A stretch of DNA of 64,000 bases, from the NCBI GenBank assembly GCA_009746045.1, contig RPFO01000175.1, forward strand, positions 4,976,414 to 5,040,413, read 5' to 3'. This DNA comes from Mesostigma viride. Lineage: Eukaryota; Streptophyta; Mesostigmatophyceae; Mesostigmatales; Mesostigmataceae. This document shows, one piece after another, positions 1 to 11,506 of this stretch; the stretch's first letter is position 1, and every line of letters begins with the position of its first letter. The translations under genes were made by a program, and so were the position numbers. The notes under the pieces are model-generated. The model saw nothing but the letters and a program-made list of their open reading frames with translations. It made no database searches and had not been told where the DNA came from.

Positions 1-1905
1 TGCGTGGGGTGGGGGTGGGCTAGCATGCATGCGTGGGTGTGGGGGGGGGCTAGCACGCCCCACCCCTCCATCGGCACAGCCAGCCTTGTGAGTCTACCCT
101 TAACAACAAGGCTGGTAGGACGACACGCCTGAGCAGCATATGTCATGCCTATCTCAGGCTAATAATGTGTGATTTTGTGCCAACAACCAAGTTGTTCCAC
201 CCAACAACACATTATAAACCCTCTTCCAAAATGCCCAACAAGCCGGACACGTGGAGGACCACACACGCAGTATATAAAGAGAAAATAAGCTGACTTTTTA
301 TCCAGCCAACCTGTGGCTAGCTGCTCTGGTTAGCATGACAAATGCTAACATTTACTCAGTGGGAAAGGTGAAGAGACCATTGGAACAGCCTACCTGACGC
401 ATGTGCCACCAAAGCATTGTGTCCCGCAAAATGCACACTGCCTCCTTTCTAACAAGCACGAGCCGCTCTCTTTAGGAGACAGGTGCCAGCTCGTCAGTGT
501 CTGGGGAAAATGATGCCGCTGCTTAGGAAGACCGCGTGAATTTCCTCGAACACAACTGTCTATAAAGCAAAAGAAATTTCAGAGAAGCATGGAAATAAAA
601 GCATTACACCTTCCCGACAGGTTGCGGGCCACGCGCTGCAGAAAGCCAGCCACGTCACAGACGATTAACTAGCTAAAAGACACCCAGGAATCCAGCGATG
701 CAGCGCCAGGACCCGCAACTTTCTGGCTGCATCTGGCCGGAAAGAAGGCAAAAAGCTTACGCTCAACGAGGTAAGAAAGCAGGAAAACGCAAGCTTAAGA
801 CGTTTAACACAAGAACGTACCATAACGGGCATTTATTCGTGCCCAGGCGCACAAGAAAGTCCACCCTTTCATGGAGTGGTTGGGCAGTACGCATCGCGCA
901 GGGCTAATGTTATCTTACCGCAAAATGACGGGAAAGGTAAAGATAGCAGCGGGAATTTTTACGGCTTTAGAAACATCATTAAACTAGCTTTCCTTACGAC
1001 CATCAAAACTGGCAACAATCGACAATCAACCCGGCAGGCATCCAATATACTTTATTCATCCCGACAGAAATTCAGGCCGGACCCCCCCTGCCGATGGCAA
1101 AGAAAAAAAGCCCGCGACATTATAGATCGCAACCATCCCGCCATAAATTAGAATCAGTAACTAATTTTCTCCAACAATCGAGCATTTCTGCTTTCCGCGT
1201 GCCAGATTTGTCACGTTTCGTCTAAAGGCAGTCGCCATGGCCCCTACCGCAAGGGGTGCGCGCACCATGCCGACATAGCTTTTGGGCCTCAATTTGCACC
1301 GAAATTTGGTCCGTACCGTCCAGCTCAGTCGGATTATGTATGTGGATCGGCCGTGTTGGTTGCATACGCAGGTATATTAATTCTTGCATTCGCCCCGGAC
1401 CTTCCCCAGGACAGGTCAGGATATAACAATAATTCTTGCATTCGCCCCCGCCCTTTCCTATGGCCTGGTCAGGTTTGGGCGCGACGCCACTAGCGCGGCG
1501 CCCGCGACAGAGTGGCCAGGCTCGAGCACGTTTTCTGGATCCCAAGCACCGGATTGGACACTGTCCGAGGACTGGACAGGAATTGGCTGACCAATCGGAT
1601 GCTTGCTCGTCGTCTCCAAAAACATATATAAAGAGCCAAATCGCGCGAACTACGCAAGGATCCTTTAAGCAGCGTTACTCTGCCGAAATGTCAACCTAGG
1701 CCGGTCAAGTGACGCCGAGGTGTTCACCGATAGTTCAGGTCAGCCACAGCGCGCCTTCGAATGTAGGCACGGTCGCATTTTTTTTTAGGAAATGTAGAAT
1801 TGTTGTCGACCAGCTACCAACGCCCGACCGGACCCATACAACGGAAACATCAAGGCGATGTGATGTAGGTGTGTCTGATATGTCATTAATACACAGAGCA
1901 TCGTG
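1..1905. other. No recognised gene
   Basis: I see no coding region with a recognisable family here. Short open frames exist, but their translations show no domain. An imperfect tandem duplication with a period of about 52 bp (each copy begins AATTCTTGCATTCGCCCC) lies near 1378-1480. The first 60 bases are G-rich and contain the repeated words GCTAGCA and GCATGCGTGGG. Confidence 0.5.
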
Positions 1906-2065
1906 AATATAATATATAATATAAATTATATAATATACTATAATTAATATATAATTTTAATTTTATGTTAATTTTAATGTTATTTCATATAACATAATAT
2001 AGCATAATATAATATAATATAATATAATATTATATAAAGTAGTATATAAAAAATTAAAATGTAAA
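1906..2065. repeat. AT-rich low-complexity tract (TATAA/ATAAT words)
   Basis: This stretch is almost entirely A and T, built from TATAA, ATAAT and TTTTAAT words. It separates unassigned DNA from the transposase locus. It could be an element boundary or a simple-sequence expansion; no terminal repeats are visible. Confidence 0.8.
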
Positions 2066-2362
2066 AGAAAAATATCTACCTTATTGGGGTTTAATGTTCC
2101 TTTCCAGTTCAGCATAAGTACACTCTTGAGTGTGTGCAATGTTTGGTTATACGCCATTGTCTTAAAATAGCAACCAATGTAAACCTCCGTCCTAACCACA
2201 TTTGGATACAATAAAGACATTGATGCCTGACACATAGCATTCATTGCTTGAAATACCATGCATATTTTGTGTCAATGTTCTGCAGACCACAGCTTCAAGT
2301 GGGCATACTTCGCTTTCCTCAATATAATGGCGACATGGCATTTGGTGAAAGTGGTGAGTGCC

Positions 2363-2925
2363 ATGAAGTTGCGCCGGCCGTCGTTATCCATGACGAACTG
2401 AATGGGTTTCGTGCAAATCAAGTTTTTTGTTTTGGTGTTCCAGTTGCGCCGGCCGGCGTTTCCAATGGTATCTTGCGCGCACTTGCAAAAGCTTGCACGC
2501 TTATCAACATTTTGTGTTGGTAAACATTTTATCACCTCTGGGATTTCCGCCTTCACTACCTGAGTTGCTTCTTTGTGGTTTTCAAATGCAACCGAGTTAC
2601 GCCGGCCGTCGTTACTCATGACAAATTGTAGGGGTTTTGTGCAAATCACTTTTGTATGGTTTATGTACATGCATCCAGTTGCGCCGGCCGGCGTTTCCAA
2701 TGGTATCTTGCAGTTGCGCAATCAGGCCCCATTACCAAAAGTGTGTTTGTACATCTTTTTTACACCTGAAGGATTTCTGCCTGCATATCCTGAGTTGCTT
2801 CTTAATGGTTTTTAATTGCGCCCGAGTTACGCCGGCCGTCGTTATTAATGACAAACTGTATGTGTTTCATAAAATCACTTTTGTATGGTTTACATGTATC
2901 CAGTTGCGCCGGCCGGCGTTATTAA
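2363..2925. repeat. Higher-order tandem repeat (~230 bp) with a paired GC-rich motif
   Basis: Two related 15-bp motifs alternate: CGCCGGCCGTCGTT at about 2371, 2599 and 2829, and GCGCCGGCCGGCGTT at 2446, 2681 and 2906. Spacings alternate between about 75-82 and 148-153 bp, giving a repeat unit near 230 bp in roughly 2.5 copies. The second motif is nearly palindromic. The block ends about 80 bases before a good 3' splice site (acceptor ending at 3005), so it is probably the first intron or 5' flank of the transposase gene. A related motif occurs inside two later introns of that gene. Confidence 0.8.
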
Positions 2926-2931
2926 TGACGC

Positions 2932-5900
2932 TTGTCGTTCTTGTTTGATGCCCATCGTTTTCGTCGTGTCTTTAATGGTGATTATTTATCATTACTCATC
3001 CTCAGGGCTTTCGGTGCCGCGGGATTAAGAGGCGAAAAAAATCAGCTGCCGTCTGACCAAAGTCTGATGGCGCGATCGGGGCGGGGGGCCGTTTCCGACG
3101 GTTCGCGTCCCTTGTCCAATGACGACCGGGAGCCTGCACTTCGCGGTCTCTGGAGCGACAAGTACATCGAGAACAAGGGGTACAAAATTGCCAATGACAT
3201 CTTTCCTATCATGGCGGAACGCGTGAAAGCAAACAACCACAGGACGCCAGAGATGAGCGCGGAGGTTCTGTCTTGCGCAGCTTCAAGACTAAATGCCATG
3301 GTGGCGGAGAGCAACGGCATTAAGAAGAGGAAGAACTGTGACGGCGGGCTTCCTGAAAATTGGGCGGAATCTCTTCGGGATAACATCAAGAAGGCTTTTG
3401 GCGACTTGGGAACATCTGAGAAGGATCGTGGGCTTAGGTGGGCCTTGTGTGGACTTGTTACGAAGGCAATGGAGGGCGTCCCGGACAGGATTGTGGAGCG
3501 CGCGTTCGGGATTGACAGGCGCTTTGTCGCAACTGTTCGGGGTCACAGGGATGGAATGGAAGAAGGGGAGGACGACCTTTTGATGAGTGCGCCAGAGAGG
3601 AGGAGGAGGAAAGACGAGCTTCCGACGGAAGTCATTGCCCTGATACAAGCGTGCTGGAGGGATGATAACTTGACGCGGGCGTCTCCGAACATGAAGGATG
3701 TTCATTGTGAATGGACCAGAAAGGATTACAAACATACACTAGCGTTTTCGGAGGGTGCGCGCTACTATACTGTCTCCAAGTCGAAGATTTACGAAGTGTT
3801 CATTTCCCGCCATCCGGAGTTGAAGCCACCGCGGCGGATGGACAGTAGGGAGGGGGGGGGGGGAGGGAGAGGAGGGTGTGAGGGGGGGAAATCAGGTGAT
3901 TTTGGAGACGGAGGCAGGGATGTCAATGCTACGCACGAATCAGAAGAGCACAGTTCATGTGGGATACACTACTTTTTGCAAGCATATGCCCGCATGCGTC
4001 AAGGGGCGGTGGAAAATGCGGAACTTGTGCGCATGCCAGCACCACACTACCATGCAGTCCATGGTTGGGGGGTTGGCCAAATTTCGTGCAACTTTTCATG
4101 CCAGATGCGAGTGCGGACCTGAATGCCACGCGTGCGATCATGGTAGCCAGCTCGACGTGGGGTCGTCCGTGCCCACATGTTCCATTTTCAAAGCCACTCA
4201 CACGACAGAGTGGGTGAACAAGTTTACTTGTGAGGTGGAGGGGATGAGGGAGGGGGGAGGTTCGAGGTCGTCTGTGGGGTCGTCGCGGCCGCAGGTTCAG
4301 CCTTTTCAGGGCGAACTTGAGGATCTGCCCATGCATGGGAGGGTGCTGGACGACGAGGAAGGGGTGCCCGATCATGACCTGGGCGAGGAGTTGGGGGTTT
4401 GCTCGATCCGGCGTAAGGCTTGTGTGTTGGGCACTTGCCTGGCTCCCAAGTGTGGAATTCGGAACTTCATGTTATGCGAACGGGAGGAGGCTTCCAACCA
4501 CCTGATTTCATGGACCAGATACGAGATGCAGGATGTGCCGCCGGGTGCGGTTCTTGGGCCAGAGGTAATTTTTAGTGGAGTGGTTGCGCCCCAAGGCGTT
4601 TCTTTTGCAATGTTTCCTGAAGTTCTTGGGCCAGAGGTAATTTTTAGTGGAGTGGTTGCGCCCCAAGGCGTTTCTTTTTCAATTTTTCCTGAGGTCCTGT
4701 CTTTTTTCTTTCTACAGGTCATTGGTGGGTCGAAGTTGATGTCTTTTCTGTATGTGCACACTGCGCATATGCAGGACGACTGTGACGAGATCGCAAAGGC
4801 TGGTGGGCAGCGATTGACGCAAGTCGACGTCAAGTCCACACCAACGGAGCTAAAGGAGGCAATTGTGGACAAGTGGCCGGACTTCATCCAGCATTGCTTC
4901 AACGCGTGGTGGCAAGCGGACGCCTCCAAGGAATGTCTCTCAAGGATGCGGGTGGGGGACCTTGTATGCCACACAGATTACGCCGAGAACTACCAGTCTT
5001 ACACCTATCACAATCTCCAAGCACAGTATTGGCATCCAGTCACATTCGTCCTTATGCCCTGGATCGTGCGCTACTTGGATCCAGCGTCGGGAAAGGTCGT
5101 GAGAAGGGAGTTTCACTTCATCGGACAGGGCGGAATGAAAAGGGACGGGCGGGCCCTCCGTTTTGCTATCCTCAAAATCCTGGCGACACTACGGTCAGAA
5201 GGGGTAGAGGTGAAGCGCTTCATTGGGTGGTCGGACAATTGCTCCATGCAGTTCAAGTCAAGGAATGTGATCGCGGAAGTGGCCCGGCTGCTGACGGAGG
5301 ATCCGCACCTGGAGTCATTTGAGTGGAATTACTTTGGGGAGCAGCACGGAAAGGGGGAGGTGGATGGAGCTGGTGGGACTGTGAAGTGCATGTTGAGGAG
5401 GTGGCACATCAGGGAAGAGAACCAGGACAAACAGACGGCCGCCCAGTTGGTGGAGAATCTGGCGTCGGGGGCGGTGGGCGGGACCACAACGACCAGGCGT
5501 AACTTCTTCGAGTTCCCCGAGGTAATTAAGTGTACAGTCCTCGTTCAGGGAATAGTTACGCCGGCCGTCGTTTCTAGGGCGTTCTTGGAGTCCTGGCGAT
5601 CAGGAGTGCTTAATAAAACACAACTAGCTCGATGGTCTCGTAACTTCAACTTTCCCTTGTGCAAATCTTGTCTTCGACGCGCAGGTGCTTCCTTACAGCC
5701 CAGGGCGCGGCGAAATCAAAGGAGTGAAGAAGGCGCACTGGTGGCGCATGGACAAGTCGAATGTGACGCGCTTAATGCTGCGCCAGTATTCCTGCTATTG
5801 TGGCGGTGCGTGCGCCGAGGAAAGGTGGTGGGATTGTCGAAAGGAGTGGACCGACATGGACGGCTGGAATGTGGGAGGTGCTCGGATGAAGCTCCACAAA

Positions 5901-6416
5901 CTGGGGGAGCCAGTGCAAAGGAACCCAAACGGACAAGGGGGGCACGCAGGGACGCGACTGAACAGACTACAGGCAGAGAGGACGATGATGGGAAGGAGAC
6001 TGAAGCTGCGAGACATTTTTGCCGTCGAGTCCTACTCTGGTGATGAGTCCCACGATCCAGATCATCCATATTGGCTAGCGGAAGTCTTGCAGGAGCCTTA
6101 TCAGGTGGCCGCTACTTTCGTGAGGCGAGTGGCCGACAGAAACGGCAAGGTCGATAGGGAGTTGTTCCGTAAGGGACAATGGGTGGTGGGGGTGCGCTAC
6201 TGGGACAGATTTCCGGGTATGGCGACGATGTTCAAAATGGACGCCGATGCGCAAGCTGAACAGCCAAACTTGGTCAATTGCTACCTGTGCATGGACGCGG
6301 GGTTCGAACACACCATTGTTGTCAACCCAGCTAACAATCGCCAGGCCATCTTGACCATTCCGACAGACGTCGAGAAACGGCTCACGAACTTGGCCAAGAA
6401 GAGACCTGTTGAGTAG
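2932..6416 (+). CDS. DDE-like transposase-family protein (DYAENY/SDNC/HGKG type), probably frameshifted
   Basis: Three blocks define it: HTDYAENYQS (about 4970-5000), WSDNCSMQFKS (5225-5260) and EQHGKGEVDG (5340-5370). They match, from memory, a family of transposase-like proteins in animals and protists with FAENY, SDGCxxQYK and HGKGxxD blocks; I do not know its superfamily. A Cys/His cluster precedes them (4025-4150). Two introns are supported by phase-0 joins: 4565-4717 and 5522-5684. The first has no stop and could be retained. The N-terminal part (to about 3845) is in another frame from the rest; the switch falls at a run of 13 G (3850-3862) and a second G run. That implies a frameshift, an assembly error or a missed intron. 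The start is unsure: an acceptor ends at 3005 and ATGs lie at 2932 and 3067. Whether it is mobile or domesticated is open; I found no terminal repeats. Confidence 0.62.
4550..4693 (+). repeat. 72-bp tandem duplication spanning a 5' splice site
   Basis: The block GTTCTTGGGCCAGAG plus following intron sequence occurs at 4550 and again at 4622, with only a few differences at the 3' end of the unit. Each copy contains the exon end CCAGAG followed by GTAATT, so the intron carries two candidate donors (4565 and 4637) for one acceptor ending at 4717. Confidence 0.9.
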
Positions 6417-8650
6417 GCCAGCTCGCCCGGGCTTGGTTGGACGAGGTGGACAGCCTTGAGAGCACGTGCTTCGTTGTGAGCACTTGCCTTTCAGCCGTGA
6501 TTTGCAAACGAGTTCCTTGTCCTGAATTGTAAAGCTCGATTCATGCTCTTTTAAGGAAGTGTATAATATTATCCAGATCATGTATATATTTAGATCTAGA
6601 CCTGAGTTCAAATAACATTTCTTAGAGGGCTGAGATGCGCGAGGTCCAGCATACATGTATATATCCATGGAGACATGTTACAAACTCAAATGTTTCATTG
6701 TACGTACCACTAGCTCGTCGACGGGGGTATCCCATGTAATGTATGATTTATGAATTAATTAATCGCTTAATTGTACAATTTAAATGGATCATGAACTTGT
6801 CAAGTGGCCTAATTTGGTTTATTTGGTTCATCATTTATTGATGTCAATCATTCTTAATTGAATCTCGAGCAATAGCAATCATGAAGCACATCCTAATCAT
6901 GTGATTCGCATAATGAGAATAGGCAACAAGTGCTAAGTACTTTGAGGAATGCGGGGTTGGTCAGGTTATTATAGAGCTAGAGCTACAAACGGCACATATA
7001 TTGCAAACTTTGCGCTCCAGGCATGGAATTTCAAAAGTACCAAAATTGGAGCAGTAGATGTTGGGGACGCCCTACTCAGACCTACAAAATGCTTATTCAT
7101 TAGAGAGATACACTGGTTTGAATACAGGGGGGTCTGACCATGACCGCGATTTCAGTTCTTGACCCTAGGTCACAAGTCATGTGCTTATTCACAAATGGTT
7201 CATGAAAAAAATCTGGCTTCTTGCACGAGCTATGGGCAACATATGCAGGCTCTGTGAAACAAAACTCTGGCCCATTGGACCACTGGAGCTATTTTTCATT
7301 AGCATCACAATTACAACGCAGTACAACGCAGTGGGAAACATGAGAGCCCTTGACAACATTACGCAACGACACGAGCCCCATAAACGGGGCCATAGTGAGC
7401 TTGGAGGGTCAAAACGTTGAAAATAGGTGTTGTATAAGTTATACTGCATCAAACATGCATCAAACATCATGACTGGATGACCTAATATGACTGAATCAGG
7501 CAGCCATAGCCAAAGCATCATCCACTCTCACAACGTGTTGAGCACATGCCTCGTGGGAATGGAGGTGCTGGGTTTTCATTCCATAACGCGTGCAATACTG
7601 AAAGAAAGAGGCAAGTTTAATGCAAGGCTTGGATAGGTTGAGTGATCCATGAGCTTACATGCAGGCAAAGATGACGCTGGAATGCATGCTAGCAAATGGT
7701 GGCAAGATGCTAACAACACATGATTATACACCATGATTATGGGCACCTAGCTGATCTTCTTGCACAATCAACGCAGTATAAACCATCAACATCCAATTGG
7801 CATATATCGTGAGGATTGATCCTCACAATATATGCACGGCTTGACGACGTATACAGCACCTAAATACTGCACAACTGCAACCTGGCATGGCTGATCGACA
7901 TGCAAGCAACGTCGAGTAGCTAGGATGGCGGTCTTAGAGAGGCTGGGCAGAGGTCGGTAGAAATAAGTGGAAAACTGGCAGAAACTAGGTAGAAACACGA
8001 TATACTTACGCCTGCAAGCACTATATTGAGCCGGTGGCAGAGGCCATAATTTCCAGGAAAATACAGCATACCGTAGCAATAGCCACGGTCACGCCTTACG
8101 CTATTTGCAGGCACCATCATGCCCGGAGCTACCCAATAAAAGTCTGCACAAATCTCGGTTTAGCCGAGAGTCCGGGCGTTCGGAATGAATAAACATGTTT
8201 TAAGAAGTCGAAACACCATGGAAATACCAAGCATGGTGCCGCAGCAGACCCGAGTCTTGACGTAATAATATGTATGCCGGTTTCCAGGGTTTCCGCATGA
8301 AAGCTGGGTGAGAAACTGGAAAAAACTACGTTTCTTTGCCCCAGTACCTCAACAAACTCGTAGAAACCTAATTATCGACCTTTGAACGCATCATCATGGT
8401 CGTGCTACCCAACAGCCACTGAAATTCGCGCGAATTAAAACTGGCGAGATCTACCTGCCGCCATCGCCGTCGTCTTCACCTTCGTCCCGCGAAAATGCCT
8501 GATTTCAGTGGTACATATTTGTTTGCAGCTGTCACAAAAAAAATACCAAAAATACCAGGATTTTTTCTTGAATTCTATGAGATGTTTCTGACCTATTTTG
8601 AAAGTTTCAGACCAAAAATCGCATGTTTAATAGGTTTGCCACGTGTCAGA
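6417..8650. other. No recognised gene; AT-rich after the transposase gene
   Basis: About 2.2 kb without a recognisable protein or RNA gene. The part from 6500 to 6950 is AT-rich and may include the transposase 3' UTR and element end, but no inverted terminal repeat matching the 5' side could be found. The rest is mixed-composition DNA with only short, featureless open frames. Confidence 0.5.
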
Positions 8651-8736
8651 TTACAACGCGATATGTACATCGCGTTCTAACCCTACAACGCGATGTATCG
8701 CGTTGTAAAAAAACACGGGTTAATTAATTAATTAAT
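8651..8736. repeat. Palindromic hairpin (ACAACGCGAT) followed by TTAA repeats
   Basis: Sequence 8651-8708 folds back on itself: TTACAACGCGAT at the left pairs with ATCGCGTTGTAA at the right, with a second internal copy of each arm. It is followed by an AATT/TTAA run at 8719-8735. It may be a short miniature element or the end of a larger one. Confidence 0.7.
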
Positions 8737-8820
8737 GAGGGCTCACAGGCAGTAGTGCGGACTGCGGAAGGCACCACCCCACCATTCCCCCTTCACATGT
8801 GCACCGGCCACGGCCGGGGC

Positions 8821-10210
8821 ACCTGTGGCAAGCTAGGTTGTGTCCTGTCCCCATATCTGTTCATTATATTCTGATCAGGTTCATTATATTGTCGTGATTA
8901 TATTGTCACTGTTCATTATATTGTCGTGGATCACGTCATGCGCCGGGCACGTGCGCGCGCTTTACTGCTCTTAAGGGCCAACGGTTCGAGCCCGGCAAGT
9001 GGACATCCTTAACGAGCGCGATCGAGCATGGCGGGGTTAGCACTGGCTACCGCCTGGCCGACCTGATTTATGCAGATCGACGACACCACCCTCATCGCGC
9101 GCCCCGAGCACATTCAGACCTGGCTGGACTGTCTGGGCCTCAGGGAGGCTGGGAGGGCGGTGGGGTTGGAGATTAGTGTCAAGACTGCATGAGGCGATGG
9201 TGATTGGGGCCTCCAGTAGGCCACCGCTGCCGCGGCTGCTAGACGGGACGGAGGTCCCGTTCCGCGACCGCTTTAAACTACTGGGGAGCATGCTCCCTGA
9301 CACCGCCGACGATATATCGACATCCGCATCGGCCTGGCCTGGGCCAGGCTTCGTTCGCTCTCCACCTACTGGCGCTCGAAGGGCCTGGGCAAGCACCGCA
9401 AGCGCATGCTCTTCAAGGTCCTCGTCCTCACGGTGCTTACGTATGGCGCCGAGGCGTGGACAATCACACCAACACTGGCAGCTAAGTTAGACGGCACGGT
9501 TTACAGGATGCTCCGACAGGTCCTGAACGTAGGGATTTCCAAGCGCCCGTCATTAGAGTCTTTGTATCAGGGTATGCCTCGTGTTTCGGACGAGATTAGT
9601 TAGGCAGCGTAGGATAGCATTTTTAGTTCACCTTGCTCGCACCAGCCAGGTCGACACCGCCCTTGGTCTGGCAGGCCCCCAGCGGCTTGGCCAGCCAGGG
9701 CGGCATATTCTGACCTGGCCTGGCCCCAAGGGCATTCCCAAAAGGGTAGGGAAACATATGCCACGAACTACATCCAGATGTTGCTGGCCGACCTAGTGGT
9801 CCCAGCCCAGTTTGCTGAACACCGCATCCACTCTCTCTCCCTTCTTTGGACTGCCATGCAGAACAAGACGCGGTGGCAGAAGATTGTCAAGGCTCACACG
9901 CCAGCCCCTGTGGGCAAGCCACCTCCCCCCAAGAGGAGGAGGCGTTTTGATGAGTAGTGTAGTTAGGATTTTCTAGACTAGATAGCTTAGAGTTAGCTTA
10001 GTATTACGCGGCTTCCTCTGGACACTCCACGGTTCCATCCATCCAGGAATGATGTGCTACACATGATCTCCCGGCCAGCGGAGGCATGCATGTTATTCTG
10101 ATCAGGCACGCCGCAAAGGTGAAAACCATTTGCGTTCAGTGCCGGTCCGCGGAAAACGCGGAAAAACACGTAATCTCCCAACGGAGGCATGCATGTTATG
10201 ATTTAATTTT
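8821..10210 (+). mobile_element. Decayed non-LTR retrotransposon (LINE), reverse-transcriptase 3' half
   Basis: Broken frames translate to classic reverse-transcriptase landmarks in order. GCVLSPYLFII lies at about 8837-8870. The YADD catalytic block is at 9069-9085, interrupted by one extra base. LTYGAEAWT of the thumb region is near 9437-9465, and RRIAFLVHLART near 9610-9645. The protein end is basic (KRRRRFDE, stop near 9957). The 3' end runs to GGAGGCATGCATGTTATG and an AATTT-rich tail near 10200. A minus-strand copy of the last 400 bp lies at 57.3-57.7 kb. It is 5'-truncated and non-functional. Confidence 0.82.
10093..10171 (-). mobile_element. Partial SINE copy (3' body only)
   Basis: This segment matches the non-tRNA body of the two fuller SINE copies at 10806-10992 and 11336-11506. 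It includes the AAAGGTGAAAACCATTTGCG word and the CCGCGGAAAACGCGGAAAAA block. It sits between two copies of a GGAGGCATGCATGTTAT sequence, suggesting insertion into, or duplication of, the LINE 3' end. Confidence 0.7.
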
Positions 10211-10805
10211 AATTTAATTTAATACATAATATGAGGAGTAGGTGGCAGTTTACACCCACCACCTGCAGGTTGTCGCCCAGAATGTATTAAAAACCATATG
10301 CCCCTTCTCAGGGATATGCATGTGTTACATATCCTCCCCACAGAGGTATCAAAGAGACAACCAGCGCAGGCCAGAAATCGGGAGAATCCGGACCATGGTA
10401 GCTCGAGCCTGCCGTTATCTTTTCCGCGTTTTCGAGTCGTTCAGGATGATGAAGATGAATGGTGATGGAAATGTGTATCCTTGTGCATTGAAATTATGGC
10501 TGGCTTACGTGTGGAGCGACTAGATGACCTAGACGGTGGGGCCGGAAACAGCATGCTTGATCAGGGCGTGTGTTTCGAGCCTAACTGGCCGGGAGTGGAC
10601 ATCTAGTGGTGAGCACCATTGCTGCGATCTGAGCTCTCCCACCATTTACGAGGAAATACCCGCAAATGGAAAACCACTGAAAAGGTCTAGCTAGTCAGTC
10701 ATCACGTTAGCCATGCCATGTATTCTGATCATGCCATGTATGTTCTTAATTAATTAATTAATAATATTACGGCAAGACTCGGGTCTGCTGCGGCACGATG
10801 CTTGG

Positions 10806-10992
10806 TATTCTGATCAGGCACTCCGCAAAGGTGAAAACCATTTGCGTTCAGTGCCGGGCCGCGGAAAACGCGGAAAAACGCGATCTGCAAATGAATCCGA
10901 CCGGAATCGAACTGGGGACCTCTCGCACAAACTTTCGCTGACTATAGGACGGACGTCTCCGGTTACCATGGCATCGCCAACTCGGTATCTCC
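10806..10992 (-). mobile_element. tRNA-derived SINE, copy A
   Basis: Read on the minus strand, the element starts GGAGATACCGAGTTGGCG and carries TACCGAGTTGG (like a Pol III A box). After about 63 bases comes AGTTCGATTCC (like a B box). The wide spacing fits a tRNA with a long variable arm. The tRNA-like head is followed by a body that ends GCGGAGTGCCTGATCAGAA. Copy B has the same order, which supports a family rather than a chance tRNA match. Confidence 0.75.
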
Positions 10993-11167
10993 ATTGTAAA
11001 GGAGACAACCAGCGCAGGCCAGAAATCTCAATTGTGTTTCCACTTCATAAATTATAATTAATTAAATTATAACATGCAGGCGGTGAAGGACATTGCCGCC
11101 CGGCCAGCCCCTGCTGGCCGGCCGTGCCCGCGATGTACCCCCAGTTGTCCTCGATCAGTTACCATGC

Positions 11168-11246
11168 AAATGAAGCCCATCAATAGCTAGTTTGCCAGGT
11201 TGATTCGCAAAGTAGTTTGTCGCAAAGATTTTGAACACATACTACG
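11168..11246 (-). mobile_element. Fragment of a Tc1/mariner-like MITE (half copy)
   Basis: This matches the left part of the complete MITE at 55953-56405 in reverse orientation. Shared words are AATGAAGCCCAT, AATAGC, GATTCGCAAAGTAGTT and CATACTACGG. It is followed by a 40-bp segment containing the dispersed GAGACAACC repeat, and by a second copy of ACATACTACGG, which looks like an insertion with target duplication. Confidence 0.65.
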
Positions 11247-11335
11247 GCCTGTGCACATGCGCTGGTTGTCTCCTTGACATACTACGGTAGATCGCGGAGA
11301 ATCATCATTGTTGTCTCACTGCCGGCCTGTGATTT

Positions 11336-11506
11336 TCTGATTTGGCACGCCGCAAAGGTGAAAACCATTTAGGTTTTGTGCCGGTCCGCGGAAAACGCGA
11401 TCTGTAAATGAATCCAGGCCGGAATCGAACTGGGGACCTCTCGCACCAACTTTTACTGACTATAGGACGGACGTCTCCGGATCCTACCTAGGGCATCGCC
11501 AACTGA
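11336..11506 (-). mobile_element. tRNA-derived SINE, copy B
   Basis: Same head (B-box-like AGTTCGATTCC, GTCCTATAGTCAG) and body as copy A, with scattered substitutions and a shorter CCGCGGAAAACGCG region. The tRNA-like 5' end has diverged near 11500. It lies in the loop of the foldback-like element. Confidence 0.72.

Noticed and set aside
8930-9000. Possible tRNA (GGTTCGAGCCC with GCCGGGC/GCCCGGC pairing)
   Set aside because: The paired segments are too close together for a tRNA and the T arm would overlap the acceptor stem; it lies within decayed LINE sequence.
10814-11008. Genuine tRNA gene in the SINE head
   Set aside because: No complete cloverleaf or acceptor pairing, and the same head recurs with a shared non-tRNA body, so a SINE is the better reading.
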